The notes under the pieces were generated by a model. The model was given only the letters and a program-made list of their open reading frames with translations, had not been told where the DNA came from and searched no databases. A DNA stretch of 64,000 nucleotides from Bacillus sp. Cs-700 (GTDB lineage: Bacteria; Bacillota; Bacilli; Bacillales; Guptibacillaceae), in assembly GCF_011082085.1 (NCBI RefSeq), contig NZ_CP041063.1, forward strand, positions 3,768,001 to 3,832,000, read 5' to 3'. Position 1 is the first letter of the stretch. Each line of letters starts with the position of its first letter. This document shows, piece after piece, positions 26,030-34,642 of this stretch. A program made the position numbers and the translations under genes.

Positions 26030-26185
26030 ATGAAAAGTGTGATGGCTTTTTCAGAGAAGATTGGAATAATGATGGCAAGCCTATCGATATTGAAAACTAG
26101 AAAGGCAAGAGCATTTATGTTATCTACTTTAGATGCTATTTATAAAGCTTTAGAATGTCAGCCTGGAGATGTTTTGCTGAAGTAA
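26030..26185 (+). pseudogene. N-terminally truncated XRE-type helix-turn-helix regulator
   Basis: The 51-codon frame reads FSEKIGIMMASLSILKTRKARA, then FMLSTLDAIYKALECQPGDVLL. This is the second half of small Cro/CI-type regulators of the YozG kind (typically LSILKTGKAKAIRFSTLEAICKALDCQPGDIL). The first helix and start of the usual ~70-residue protein are missing, and the upstream bases contain stops in the matching frame. The recognition helix also carries unusual Met residues. I take it as a decayed gene; a functional short regulator is less likely. These genes usually travel with a DUF2975 membrane partner, which is absent. Confidence 0.6.
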
Positions 26186-26245
26186 TAAAGATTGTTAAGC
26201 ATTGTATAATATGATTGACCTAAGAATGATTCGGGAGGTAAAAAG

Positions 26246-27490
26246 GTGGATATTAACAATTTGGTTATGAAACATATGGCTGATCCACATGAGCTGGAGA
26301 GGATGTATCGAACAGATCCGAAAGCTTTTGAAAAGGCATTCTCATACGCCTGGGAACAACACCCAGATTCTCAGATTCTTGGTGTTTGGCATGAAAGATT
26401 GCATTTCAAGGAGACAGCAAATACTAAGAAACCTTCCTTGTTTCAGAAAAGTTTCTTAGTTATGGGCCTTTTAGCTATTCTGGCAGGGGTAAGCACGAGA
26501 ATCATTTTCCATTTCGTCGAGCAGGAGGCAATCGCTCCGATTAACCTCGTTTTTGGTATCATTCCCTTTATGGCTGCCTACTTTGTATATAATAATACGC
26601 CGAAAAGAAGCATTATTTATTCCCTTTCAGCATTGTTCATTGTTTCCGGATTTTACCTTAATATGCTTCCATTAAATTTTAAAGACAGTATTATTCTTGT
26701 TTATTTACACCTTCCTATTTTCTTATGGGTATTGTTAGGAGTTGCTTTTACAGGAAACGGCTATCAAAAAGGCACTAATCGATTAGCATATATTAAATTT
26801 AATCTGGAATATGGTATACTCTACGCCAGCATGGCAGTCAGTGGAATGGTGCTAGCCGTATTAACTATGCAGTTATTCAGCTTTGCTGGTCTAAATATAG
26901 AAGATTTCTATTTTAGTAATATTGTTTTATTTGGTGCTGCCGCTCTGGCAATTGTGGCCACCTACGTAGTAACAATGAATCTACAACTTGCTAAAAATAT
27001 CACCCCATATATAGCGAAAATTTTTAGCCCTCTTGTTCTGGTCACATTGTTGGCTTATCTTGTAACAGTTTTAGGAGTGGGGGAAAATCCATTCTTCGAT
27101 CGCGAATTCCTTATAGCTTTCAACGGGATTCTCCTTGGTGTATTAGCCGTTACCATATTTTCCATTACTGAAAGAGATTCAGATGAGAAAAAGAACATTT
27201 CAGATTATATTCATGTTGCCTTGATTGTCCTTGCGCTCATTATCGACAGTGTGGCTTTGTCAGCAATTGTGTTCAGACTTTCTTCCTTTGGAATTACTCC
27301 CAACAGAATTGCTGTTTTAGGAGTAAACCTTCTTATCTGGGCTAATCTAATTTGGATTATGCTCTCCTATATACGCTTTTTACGAAATAAATCCGGACTT
27401 TCAACGATCCAAGATGCCGTTACGAAGTATTTGCCGGTCTATGGACTATGGGCGGCTTTCGTTACATTTACTTTTCCAATACTATTTTAA
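26246..27490 (+). CDS. Polytopic membrane protein, possibly DUF4153-like
   Basis: 414 aa from GTG 26246 (GGGAGG seven bases upstream). A soluble N-terminus of about 65 residues rich in charged and aromatic residues (DPHELERMYRTDPKAFEKAF) is followed by about ten hydrophobic helices. The layout fits DUF4153-type proteins of unknown function, but I am not certain of the family. It is followed 29 bases later by a GNAT gene and is probably co-transcribed with it. Confidence 0.6.
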   Translation: MDINNLVMKHMADPHELERMYRTDPKAFEKAFSYAWEQHPDSQILGVWHERLHFKETANTKKPSLFQKSFLVMGLLAILAGVSTRIIFHFVEQEAIAPINLVFGIIPFMAAYFVYNNTPKRSIIYSLSALFIVSGFYLNMLPLNFKDSIILVYLHLPIFLWVLLGVAFTGNGYQKGTNRLAYIKFNLEYGILYASMAVSGMVLAVLTMQLFSFAGLNIEDFYFSNIVLFGAAALAIVATYVVTMNLQLAKNITPYIAKIFSPLVLVTLLAYLVTVLGVGENPFFDREFLIAFNGILLGVLAVTIFSITERDSDEKKNISDYIHVALIVLALIIDSVALSAIVFRLSSFGITPNRIAVLGVNLLIWANLIWIMLSYIRFLRNKSGLSTIQDAVTKYLPVYGLWAAFVTFTFPILF

Positions 27491-27519
27491 TAGAAAGGAT
27501 TTCTTAGAGGTGCCATACT

Positions 27520-28068
27520 ATGTCTTTAAGGTTAGAAACTGAACGTTTAAATCTGCAGCCATTTATTAAAGAAGATGCAAACAGAATAAAGGAGCTCGCA
27601 AAAAACAAAGAATTAGCTACCATTCTCGGCCTCCCTTATCCATATGAACTCGAACATGCTGAAGAATGGATCGCTATTCAACCAGAACTAATTCAAGAGG
27701 GACTTGAATACCCTCTTACAATAGTAACCAAGAATGAAAACCAAATAATAGGGACGATCACTTTAAGAATTGATAAAAACAACAATAAGGGTGAGCTTGG
27801 ATATTGGATTGGTAGAGATTTTTGGGGTAACGGGTTTGCGACAGAAGCAGTAAATAGAATGATTGAATTTGGATTTAAGCACCTGGATTTAAACAAAGTC
27901 TGGGCATCAGCTATATCCAGAAATAAAGCTTCAATCATAGTTTTAGAAAAAGCTGGATTACAAAAAGAAGGAAGATTAAAGCAAAATAGATTACTTCACA
28001 ATAAATATGAAGATGTTGACATCTATGGTCTTTTAAAAACTGAATATAACAGCGTTAGTTCAATATAA
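27520..28068 (+). CDS. GNAT-family N-acetyltransferase (RimJ/RimL type)
   Basis: 182 aa. It opens with LETERLNLQPFIKEDANRIKEL, has GYWIGRDFWGNGFATEA as acetyl-CoA loop and ends IVLEKAGLQKEGRLKQNRLLHNKYEDVDIYGLLK. This is a full RimJ/RimL-type domain, likely acetylating a protein N-terminus or small amine. The ribosome site is weaker than usual (AGAGGTG). Confidence 0.8.
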   Translation: MSLRLETERLNLQPFIKEDANRIKELAKNKELATILGLPYPYELEHAEEWIAIQPELIQEGLEYPLTIVTKNENQIIGTITLRIDKNNNKGELGYWIGRDFWGNGFATEAVNRMIEFGFKHLDLNKVWASAISRNKASIIVLEKAGLQKEGRLKQNRLLHNKYEDVDIYGLLKTEYNSVSSI

Positions 28069-28174
28069 ACGATCGCTTTTTTTATTAAAGGAGCAATTTC
28101 ATATAAGAACAACTTTCATTATTTTATGATTTATTGTAAACTGTCAACTGTCATATAAAATTTTGTTTAAAGAA

Positions 28175-28280
28175 CTGGAAAATTGTAGCTAGGGTTCCGC
28201 TATTATAGGTCTGTGACCGAGGGCTACATCTTTTACTTAAGTAAAAGGCACCTATTGACATAAAAGGTCCGAGGGGAAAG
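28175..28280 (+). ncRNA. ykkC-family riboswitch aptamer upstream of the NUDIX gene
   Basis: The core reads CTAGGGTTCCGC (28189-28200) followed by GGTCTGTGACCGAGGGC (28208-28224), the conserved ykkC core. P1 closes as GTAGC (28185-28189) with GCTAC (28223-28227); an arm TTTTACTTAAGTAAAA is a self-complementary hairpin. ykkC RNAs bind guanidine, ppGpp, PRPP or nucleoside diphosphates, depending on subtype. The nucleoside-diphosphate subtype (2c) is known for controlling NUDIX hydrolases, and a NUDIX gene follows. The subtype is inferred from that neighbour, not from the aptamer itself. Confidence 0.72.
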
Positions 28281-28328
28281 GTTCAGCGTATTTGTGATGC
28301 GTTGAAATCTTTCCCCTCGGACTTTTTC
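28267..28328 (+). terminator. Expression platform: terminator hairpin of the ykkC element
   Basis: GTCCGAGGGGAAAG (28267-28280) pairs perfectly with CTTTCCCCTCGGAC (28309-28322), followed by TTTTTC. Its 5' arm overlaps the aptamer's 3' end, so ligand binding could decide read-through into the NUDIX gene. Confidence 0.8.
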
Positions 28329-28351
28329 TATTCTCTAAGGAGGTTTATTGT

Positions 28352-28792
28352 ATGGAAAAAATTAATGAATTAAAAGCTGGTGTTGCTGTCATCATTTTAA
28401 ATGAAAAGAATCAGGTTTTATTACAGAAAAGAGCAGATGTCGCATTGTGGGGGATTCCTTCGGGTCATGTAGAAATAGGAGAAACAGTTTCTGAAGCAGC
28501 TATTAGAGAAGTAAAAGAGGAAACAAATTTAGACATAAAAATTAATAAACTAATTGGTGTTTATTCTGATCCTCATTCACAAGTGTTTGTATATCCAAAT
28601 GGTAATGTCGTGCACTTTGTTACAACATGTTTTTTAGCTGAAATTACAGGAGGAGAACTTAGATGTAATTCAGATGAATCACTTGAGGTTAAATTTTTTG
28701 GCCAAGAAACTTTACCTCATGATTTATTGAGAATGCACCCCCGATGGTTAAAAGATGCTCTTGCTAAAAAAGAAATGGCATTCATTCGTTAA
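28352..28792 (+). CDS. NUDIX hydrolase under ykkC-type riboswitch control
   Basis: 146 aa. The Nudix box is complete except for the final Gly, which is Asn: G-HVEIG-E-TVSEAAI-REVKEE-TNL (residues about 39-61). The metal-binding residues are present. The likely reaction is hydrolysis of a nucleoside diphosphate-X substrate or (d)NTP/(d)NDP. AAGGAGG precedes the ATG. Because a ykkC-family element lies directly upstream, its substrate or product probably relates to the RNA's ligand, and nucleoside diphosphates are the first guess. Confidence 0.85.
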   Translation: MEKINELKAGVAVIILNEKNQVLLQKRADVALWGIPSGHVEIGETVSEAAIREVKEETNLDIKINKLIGVYSDPHSQVFVYPNGNVVHFVTTCFLAEITGGELRCNSDESLEVKFFGQETLPHDLLRMHPRWLKDALAKKEMAFIR

Positions 28793-29001
28793 AGGGGGCT
28801 ATTACTGATTCAAGTACCGGGGGAAGTTAGATGAAGATGTGCTTCAATACCTCGAAAGGGAGTCTTCCATTATACCCCTAATAATTGAATCTAACCTAAA
28901 TGAAATGGTAAAAAAATCCTAAATGTGCTCTTTTGAGTTTGGATATCCATCTACGGGGTACATTCTTTCATGTAATACAATAACCGACAAAGGAGTTTTT
29001 A

Positions 29002-29193
29002 ATGATGGCAGAGCGTTTTAAGACTGGCGAAAAAGCACCTGAGAATGGAACGTATGAATTTGTTGGGTTAGTAAACGAATCAAATAAGAACGCTAACGCG
29101 GAAGAAGAAAAAAATATTCAACTAAGCAGTGGAGATACATTTCCTCCATCTCAATCCAACAAAGATGCGGCGTATTGGAAAAAATCAAATTAG
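29002..29193 (+). CDS. YjzC-family protein
   Basis: 63 aa (a second ATG directly follows). RFKTGEKAPENGTYEFVG and IQLSSGDTFPP match the YjzC pattern (RFKPGxKAPxxGxYxEIG, then LxxGDxFP). YjzC-type proteins are small soluble Bacillus proteins of unknown function. A middle insertion of N, K and E residues makes it a little longer than usual. A terminator follows. Confidence 0.75.
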   Translation: MMAERFKTGEKAPENGTYEFVGLVNESNKNANAEEEKNIQLSSGDTFPPSQSNKDAAYWKKSN

Positions 29194-29203
29194 ATTTACA
29201 CTG

Positions 29204-29243
29204 AACCTCAGAGAACGTTCATTCGTTCTTCGAGGTTTTTTTG
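29204..29243 (+). terminator. Hairpin terminator after the YjzC-like gene
   Basis: AACCTC-AGAGAACG and CGTTCTTCGAGGTT form a stem with one mismatch, followed by seven T's. Confidence 0.75.
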
Positions 29244-29461
29244 TTTTCTTACTAGCTTCGATTGATAAAGAGCTCTTCTTATATGGAAATTAATGTTACT
29301 CTTAATGGTGTGAAATCTATTCAAATAAGAATGTATAGATGAAAAAAGCTAGCTTCACTCCATAGGGCATTTTATATTTCTATACATAGGAAAAACGGAA
29401 AGCATGATGGTATTTTATAAAAGAATGAGAAACGAGGCTTTTTTAAGGAGCGATCATCGTA

Positions 29462-30079
29462 GTGGATAGCATTATTTTTGACTTAGACGGTACCATTTGG
29501 GATCCGATTGATACTGTATTACTAGCTTGGAATAGCCGTTTGAAAGAACACCCACAAGTTCATCGGGAGCTGACAAGGAAGGACTTTGAAGGAACGATGG
29601 GATTACAAATGCAGGACATCAGTCTAAAACTGTTTCCTCATCTTGAAGAAGAAGTTCGAGAACAGGTGATAAGGAAATGTTGTGAGGTTGAACAAGAATA
29701 CTTAGAAAAACACGGCGGGTCTCTTTTTCCTCAGGTAGAGGCCGTCTTGCAGAATCTATCAAACTCCTACAACCTCTATATCGTCAGTAATTGCCAGGAT
29801 GGATATATTGAATCATTCTATGCGTATCACCAACTTGAGAAATACTTTCAAGACTTTGAAAACCCCGGTCGAACAGGCCTTTCAAAAGGCGAAAATATTC
29901 AGTTGATTGTGGAGAGAAACGACCTCACCTCTCCAATCTATGTAGGGGACACGGAGGGAGATTTAAAAGCAGCGAGGTACGCCAAAATTCCTTTTATTTA
30001 TGCGCAGTACGGTTTTGGACAAGTATCCGAATACGATGATGTGATTGAATCGTTTCCGGAGCTGTCAAAATTTTATTAA
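29462..30079 (+). CDS. HAD-superfamily hydrolase
   Basis: 205 aa. The phosphatase motifs are present: I, DLDGTIWD (about 6-13); II, IVSNCQ; III, SKGENIQ-type lysine; IV, YVGDTEGDLKAA. An alpha-helical cap lies between I and II, so this is a subfamily IA hydrolase of the phosphoglycolate-phosphatase kind. The substrate is unknown. The start is GTG with AAGGAG about 11 bases upstream. A kinase-like gene follows after 90 bases. Confidence 0.85.
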   Translation: MDSIIFDLDGTIWDPIDTVLLAWNSRLKEHPQVHRELTRKDFEGTMGLQMQDISLKLFPHLEEEVREQVIRKCCEVEQEYLEKHGGSLFPQVEAVLQNLSNSYNLYIVSNCQDGYIESFYAYHQLEKYFQDFENPGRTGLSKGENIQLIVERNDLTSPIYVGDTEGDLKAARYAKIPFIYAQYGFGQVSEYDDVIESFPELSKFY

Positions 30080-30169
30080 ACTCACCTGTTATGATAATGG
30101 AAAAGGTCTTCAGTACATCATAAACGCTTCATTTATTCAAGTAGTGAGGGATGAAAGGAGGATTCTTGT

Positions 30170-31108
30170 ATGAATGGTCAGTTACTTCCATTGCTGAACG
30201 AAAAATACGCATTGGATTTTATCAAAGCGGAAGCGATTACAGATGAGATGTTTCGTTGTACGGCGGAACAAGGTACATACTACGTCAGGGTGACCAACTA
30301 TAAAAGCTATGAGGAACAGGTAGATGAAGTGACTTATACAAATTTCCTCTATCAAGAAGGTTTGGGTGTATCGCCAACAATCGTTTCTGTAAATGGAGAA
30401 GTAGTCGAAAGGATCCTGCTAGACAGAGAAATGTTAACAGTTGTTTATCAAGCCGCTTTTGGGATCCATTTGCCTAGAAATCGTTGGCAGCCCAGTGTGT
30501 TTCATGAGCTAGGTCGGCAAATGGGGCGATTGCACCGATTGTCCAAGAAATTTGAAGAAATCCACCCCGTTACTAATATTAATGACTGGCATGAGAATGA
30601 GGAGTACGCTTTTTTGAAGTATATTCCCAAAGAAGAACGTACGATTAGAGAGGTGGCAGATAACGTCTTATCCACAATAAAAAATCTTCCAAAATCCTAT
30701 TCCAATTATGGATTGTTGCACGGTGATTTGTGCTTAGAAAATCTATTAGTTGATCAAGAATCAAATTTAACAATGATTGATTTTCAAGATTGCGAGAAGC
30801 ACTTTTATGTTTTCGATCTAGCAGCTGCCGTTTATAGTGCAATCGAATATTCGTATGTTGGGGGAGGGAACATCGGTGACTATGGACGAGCGATGGCAAA
30901 AGCAATCATTGACGGCTACCAGGAGGAAAATAACTTATCGCCTGAAATGGAAGATCAGCTTCCTCTATTTATGAAATTAAAGGAAGTTTTTGAATACAGC
31001 TTAATGCATATGTACTGGGATAAAGAGAGGTTAACGGAAGATCAGATAAGAATCATGAATCATTTTAGATTAAGGATTGAACATAATTATTGTCTACTTA
31101 GGAGTTAG
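30170..31108 (+). CDS. Phosphotransferase (APH/choline-kinase fold)
   Basis: 312 aa. The catalytic loop HGDLCLENLL and the metal-binding IDFQDCEK are intact, as in aminoglycoside phosphotransferases, homoserine kinase II and spore-coat kinases. GAAAGGAGG precedes the ATG. It follows a HAD phosphatase gene, so the two might act on the same small molecule. The substrate cannot be assigned; antibiotic resistance is not implied. Confidence 0.8.
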   Translation: MNGQLLPLLNEKYALDFIKAEAITDEMFRCTAEQGTYYVRVTNYKSYEEQVDEVTYTNFLYQEGLGVSPTIVSVNGEVVERILLDREMLTVVYQAAFGIHLPRNRWQPSVFHELGRQMGRLHRLSKKFEEIHPVTNINDWHENEEYAFLKYIPKEERTIREVADNVLSTIKNLPKSYSNYGLLHGDLCLENLLVDQESNLTMIDFQDCEKHFYVFDLAAAVYSAIEYSYVGGGNIGDYGRAMAKAIIDGYQEENNLSPEMEDQLPLFMKLKEVFEYSLMHMYWDKERLTEDQIRIMNHFRLRIEHNYCLLRS

Positions 31109-31204
31109 AGCGAATCGTTTGAAGGGAAGCCTGACTTCTAATTAATTCAAAAATCAGGCGCTAGTAGGGATAAAACAAACTACTTCCTATGGTTCCTTAT
31201 AGCA

Positions 31205-32086
31205 TTATTTAATAGAATCAATATATTTTTTAACCTTTGCAGCTGTTGCAAATCGATCTGTACCAGAAAGTACTGTGAATTTATCTGCTTTTAGTCCATT
31301 GGATTTTCCACCTACAACGATTAATTCACTGGCCACTTTATTGTTTGAAGCCACACTTCTTGTATAAATTGGGGCATCAATCCGATTGGCTAGTAACTCA
31401 GCAACAGGGTAATCAACAAATGAGTTTACGACTACCGCCACTTTTAACAAGCTCATTTCCTCCTCAGGTAGATCGGGTAGATCAGGTTTACTAGGTTTAT
31501 CAGGCTTATAAGTCACGCCATAATAATCACAAATGCCTTTTGCGTGTTCTATGGCTACTTCCTTTTGAAAATCTTTATCCAGCATGAGTAAAGCTTCAGG
31601 TTTGTTATCCATAAAGCCGTTTTCGGTTAGGACGGCGATCATGTTCGTTTCACGTAAAACATGAAAATCTGCTTCTTTAATCCCTCGGTAATTTTGCGGT
31701 GTCCCTTGTCGTAGGTATTTCGCGATAGATGAAGCGAGTTTACCAGCTTCTTTGTTTGTATGACCTAAATAAACGTATAGTTCGATACCACTCGGATCTG
31801 CTCCACTAAATGAGCCATCAAAAGCATTGTAGTGGATTGCGATATAGGCATCTGCCTTATTGTTGTTCGCAAGGTTTGTCCGTGTTGAGAGTGGCGTATC
31901 TGTATTGGTAGGGGCTACTAATAGAGTTCGAAATCCACATCTCTCTAATTCAATTTTAAGATACTTGACCACTTCTCTGTTAAATTCATTCTCTTGAATG
32001 GAGCGACCGATTTCTGGAATATAGGGTGTTCTTTTTCCAGCAGTATTCATTCCATGCCCATCATCTAATGCAATTAGTTTAGGCAT
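31205..32086 (-). CDS. N-acetylmuramoyl-L-alanine amidase with cell-wall-binding repeat
   Basis: 293 aa. Residues about 1-190 are an Amidase_3 domain with zinc ligands His11, Glu34 and His85 and catalytic Glu155 (LTENG). It cuts the lactyl-peptide bond of peptidoglycan. The C-terminal ~85 residues contain a cell-wall-binding type 2 repeat (LIVVGGKSNGL and VLSGTDRFATAAKV). No signal peptide is present, so the protein is either released by lysis, as for CwlC-type mother-cell amidases, or used with a holin; no phage genes lie nearby. GAGGTGAG precedes the ATG. Confidence 0.87.
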   Translation of the reverse strand: MPKLIALDDGHGMNTAGKRTPYIPEIGRSIQENEFNREVVKYLKIELERCGFRTLLVAPTNTDTPLSTRTNLANNNKADAYIAIHYNAFDGSFSGADPSGIELYVYLGHTNKEAGKLASSIAKYLRQGTPQNYRGIKEADFHVLRETNMIAVLTENGFMDNKPEALLMLDKDFQKEVAIEHAKGICDYYGVTYKPDKPSKPDLPDLPEEEMSLLKVAVVVNSFVDYPVAELLANRIDAPIYTRSVASNNKVASELIVVGGKSNGLKADKFTVLSGTDRFATAAKVKKYIDSIK

Positions 32087-32144
32087 AAGCTCACCTCTTT
32101 TAAAGTATGAGGGGGGATCCCTTTATTTATTTATTACATAAGAC

Positions 32145-32552
32145 TTATAACGTATAAGAAACGCCTGAAAATTCCACTGGTCCAGTAACAACTGCTCCAG
32201 TTAGGAGGGAATTTTCAAGCTCAACAGTAAGCGAATACCCCTGATTTGATGTTACAGGAACGTTCAGATCGATTGCATGAACGGTAACAGTTTGTTCTTG
32301 TCCTACTGATAAGAGCACTGCTTCTCTGCTCGTATAGATAACTTGATTCCCTCTTAGTATCGTAAAGATTAATACTGGAGCTAGCAAGGAGGACCTAACA
32401 CCTACTGTAGCACTTAATAGGACTCTGTTAGCCCCTTGAGGTACAGCGAGACCAAATTGAGCAAGTAAAATTGGCGTGCCTGTAACAGTCCGGTTGAGTG
32501 AACCACTTCCTTGAGCAGGTACACTTGTCCCAACACTAAACACATTTGACAT
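32145..32552 (-). CDS. Beta-rich protein of unknown function, possibly spore-surface
   Basis: 135 aa from the ATG at 32552, which follows AAGGGGAA; longer readings lack a site. The chain is almost free of charge and rich in S, T, G, V and L in alternating patterns, such as LAQFGLAVPQGANRVLLSATVGV. It looks like a beta-sandwich similar in style to exosporium or coat proteins. I do not recognise a family. It lies beside the amidase gene on the same strand, and the two may be made in the mother cell. Confidence 0.5.
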   Translation of the reverse strand: MSNVFSVGTSVPAQGSGSLNRTVTGTPILLAQFGLAVPQGANRVLLSATVGVRSSLLAPVLIFTILRGNQVIYTSREAVLLSVGQEQTVTVHAIDLNVPVTSNQGYSLTVELENSLLTGAVVTGPVEFSGVSYTL

Positions 32553-32812
32553 GATAAAATTCCCCTTAAAATTACAGATAGGAATAGAGTTGAAAAGAAA
32601 GAATATTTCAAAGTGAACTAAGAATATTAAATGATACAAGCTATTCCTTCCTTTATACTATATGGATTAATATGGAAAGTGGTTGGGTTGTGCAGGAAAT
32701 TGTGCTGTGGAAAGATAATTAATAAAAATATTGAATGCGATATAAAGTAACAGAAGTCAATGCCATCTTTTTTCATTCGTTAACTTTATAACAAGGGAAG
32801 GGAGAAAGAGTA

Positions 32813-34066
32813 GTGAAAACGTCATTCATCAACCAAAGGATCGAGGCGATCTGGAGAGATGAATCTGCTAAAATCGTTGCTGTTTTAACCCTGATGGTGA
32901 GAGATATTGGGGTAGCGGAAGATCTTGCGCAGGACACCTTAATCGTAGCGCTTGAACGGTGGCCCGTCTGCGGTATTCCAGATAAACCTGGTGCATGGCT
33001 GATGACTGTTGCTAAGCGAAAAGCCATTGACATGACGCGACGGAAAAAACGACTGAATCAAAGATATGAACAAATGGCTTATGAAGGGAAGACACATAAT
33101 GAGCTTGACTGGACGATTGATCGTAACGAGGAAATTCAGGATAATTTGCTTCGGTTGATTTTTATGACGTGTCATCCTGTTTTATCAAAAAATGCACGTG
33201 TAGCCCTTACGCTAAGAGTGGTTGGGGGCCTGACAACAGAAGAAATCGCCAATGCGTTTCTTGTATCTGAATCCACGATTGCCCAGCGGATTGTACGGGC
33301 AAAACGGACACTTGCGACGAGCAATGTCCCTTTCGAGGTTCCTCAGAAGACAGCGTATACGGAACGGCTTAGTTCAGTTTTGGAAGTGATCTATCTGATG
33401 TTTAATGAAGGATATGCTGCTTCCGCAGGTGATCATCTGATCCGAATCAATCTTTGTCACGAAGCATTAAGAATGGGGCGGGTTTTAGTAGATCTTCTTC
33501 ATACAGAACCGGAAAGTTATGGTCTTCTCGCTTTAATGGAGTTACAAGCATCCCGTTTTAATGCACGAACGAATGTAGAAGGTGAAATGATTTTGCTAAT
33601 AGATCAGAACCGATCGTTATGGGATCAAGAACACATCGGTCGAGGTATGGCCGCACTAAGAAAAGCAGAAGAACTAGGAGGAGCGCAAGGCATGTATGCA
33701 TTGCAAGCTGCCATAGCTGCATGCCATGCAAGAGCAATTTTACCAGACGAAACCAATTGGAATCGTATTTCTGAGCTATATGATGCACTTGCAGAAGTTG
33801 CGCCATCTCCGGTCGTTGAACTGAATCGGGCGGTTGCTCGATCGATGGCAGATGGACCAGAAATTGGGCTTAAGATGGTGGATTCGCTTCTTTCAGAGCC
33901 GGCATTAAAGCACTATCATTTACTTCCGAGCGTAAGGGGGAGTTTACTTTTAAAGCTAGGAAGAAAGAGGCATGCATTTGAAGAATTTCAACGTGCGGCT
34001 TCGTTAACTCAAAATGTACAGGAAAAGAAATTCCTGTTGAAACAGGCCAAAGATTGTTTGGAATAA
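32813..34066 (+). CDS. ECF-type sigma factor with C-terminal extension (ECF42-like)
   Basis: 417 aa. The N-terminal ~170 residues have sigma-70 regions 2 and 4 (LAQDTLIVALERWP; GGLTTEEIANAFLVSESTIAQRI). They are followed by a long helical, TPR-like tail (DUF6596-type), which separates ECF42 sigma factors from ordinary ones. The partner gene follows directly: the YciI/DGPF protein. No anti-sigma factor is adjacent, as usual for this group, whose tail is thought to regulate activity. The start is GTG after GGGAAGGGAG. Confidence 0.85.
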   Translation: MKTSFINQRIEAIWRDESAKIVAVLTLMVRDIGVAEDLAQDTLIVALERWPVCGIPDKPGAWLMTVAKRKAIDMTRRKKRLNQRYEQMAYEGKTHNELDWTIDRNEEIQDNLLRLIFMTCHPVLSKNARVALTLRVVGGLTTEEIANAFLVSESTIAQRIVRAKRTLATSNVPFEVPQKTAYTERLSSVLEVIYLMFNEGYAASAGDHLIRINLCHEALRMGRVLVDLLHTEPESYGLLALMELQASRFNARTNVEGEMILLIDQNRSLWDQEHIGRGMAALRKAEELGGAQGMYALQAAIAACHARAILPDETNWNRISELYDALAEVAPSPVVELNRAVARSMADGPEIGLKMVDSLLSEPALKHYHLLPSVRGSLLLKLGRKRHAFEEFQRAASLTQNVQEKKFLLKQAKDCLE

Positions 34067-34154
34067 AAATAGATTGAAGTTTTGTCGATTTCTCCCTTTA
34101 CGAATCGTTGAATAAATAGGTACAAAAAATTCAAGCAAACGAGGAGAGAAAACG

Positions 34155-34529
34155 ATGAAATTTTTATGTATGGGTTATTTTATGCCAGAGAAAATGGATG
34201 CACAGCCGAATGGGAAAATTGAGGAAATTATGAATGAATGCCAGCCACACCTCGATCATTTCTATGAAAGCGGTAAGGTCATGATGGACGCTGGGCTGTC
34301 AGTCGAAACCAAGAGTTTGAGACGTAATAAAGGAAAGGTAACCGTAACGGATGGTCCTTTCGCAGAAACGAAAGAACTGATTGGAAGTGTTTTTATGGTC
34401 GAAGCTGAGAACATGGATGAAGCGATTGAGTTGGCTTCTCTTCATCCGACTACCCAAGTGAACATAGGAGAAGAATTAGGCTGGCGCATTGAAATTCGCC
34501 CTGTTCATTACTTGAAAAACGAAAAATGA
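34155..34529 (+). CDS. YciI-family DGPF protein, partner of the ECF42-type sigma factor
   Basis: 124 aa. The family signature DGPFAETKE lies at residues 66-74. DGPF proteins are usual targets and neighbours of ECF42 sigma factors; their activity is unknown, although the YciI fold suggests a dehydration or isomerase-type function. GAGGAGAG precedes the ATG. The 88-base gap after the sigma gene is the place to look for an ECF promoter. Confidence 0.85.
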   Translation: MKFLCMGYFMPEKMDAQPNGKIEEIMNECQPHLDHFYESGKVMMDAGLSVETKSLRRNKGKVTVTDGPFAETKELIGSVFMVEAENMDEAIELASLHPTTQVNIGEELGWRIEIRPVHYLKNEK

Positions 34530-34642
34530 TTACAAATATGAGATAAACTGGAAGGTGGAGCACAACCATATCATAGAGGTTGTGCTATAAAAAGAATAGA
34601 CAAGCCGGTTTTTATAGAAAAAAAGAGGAGAAGCGAAAGAAA

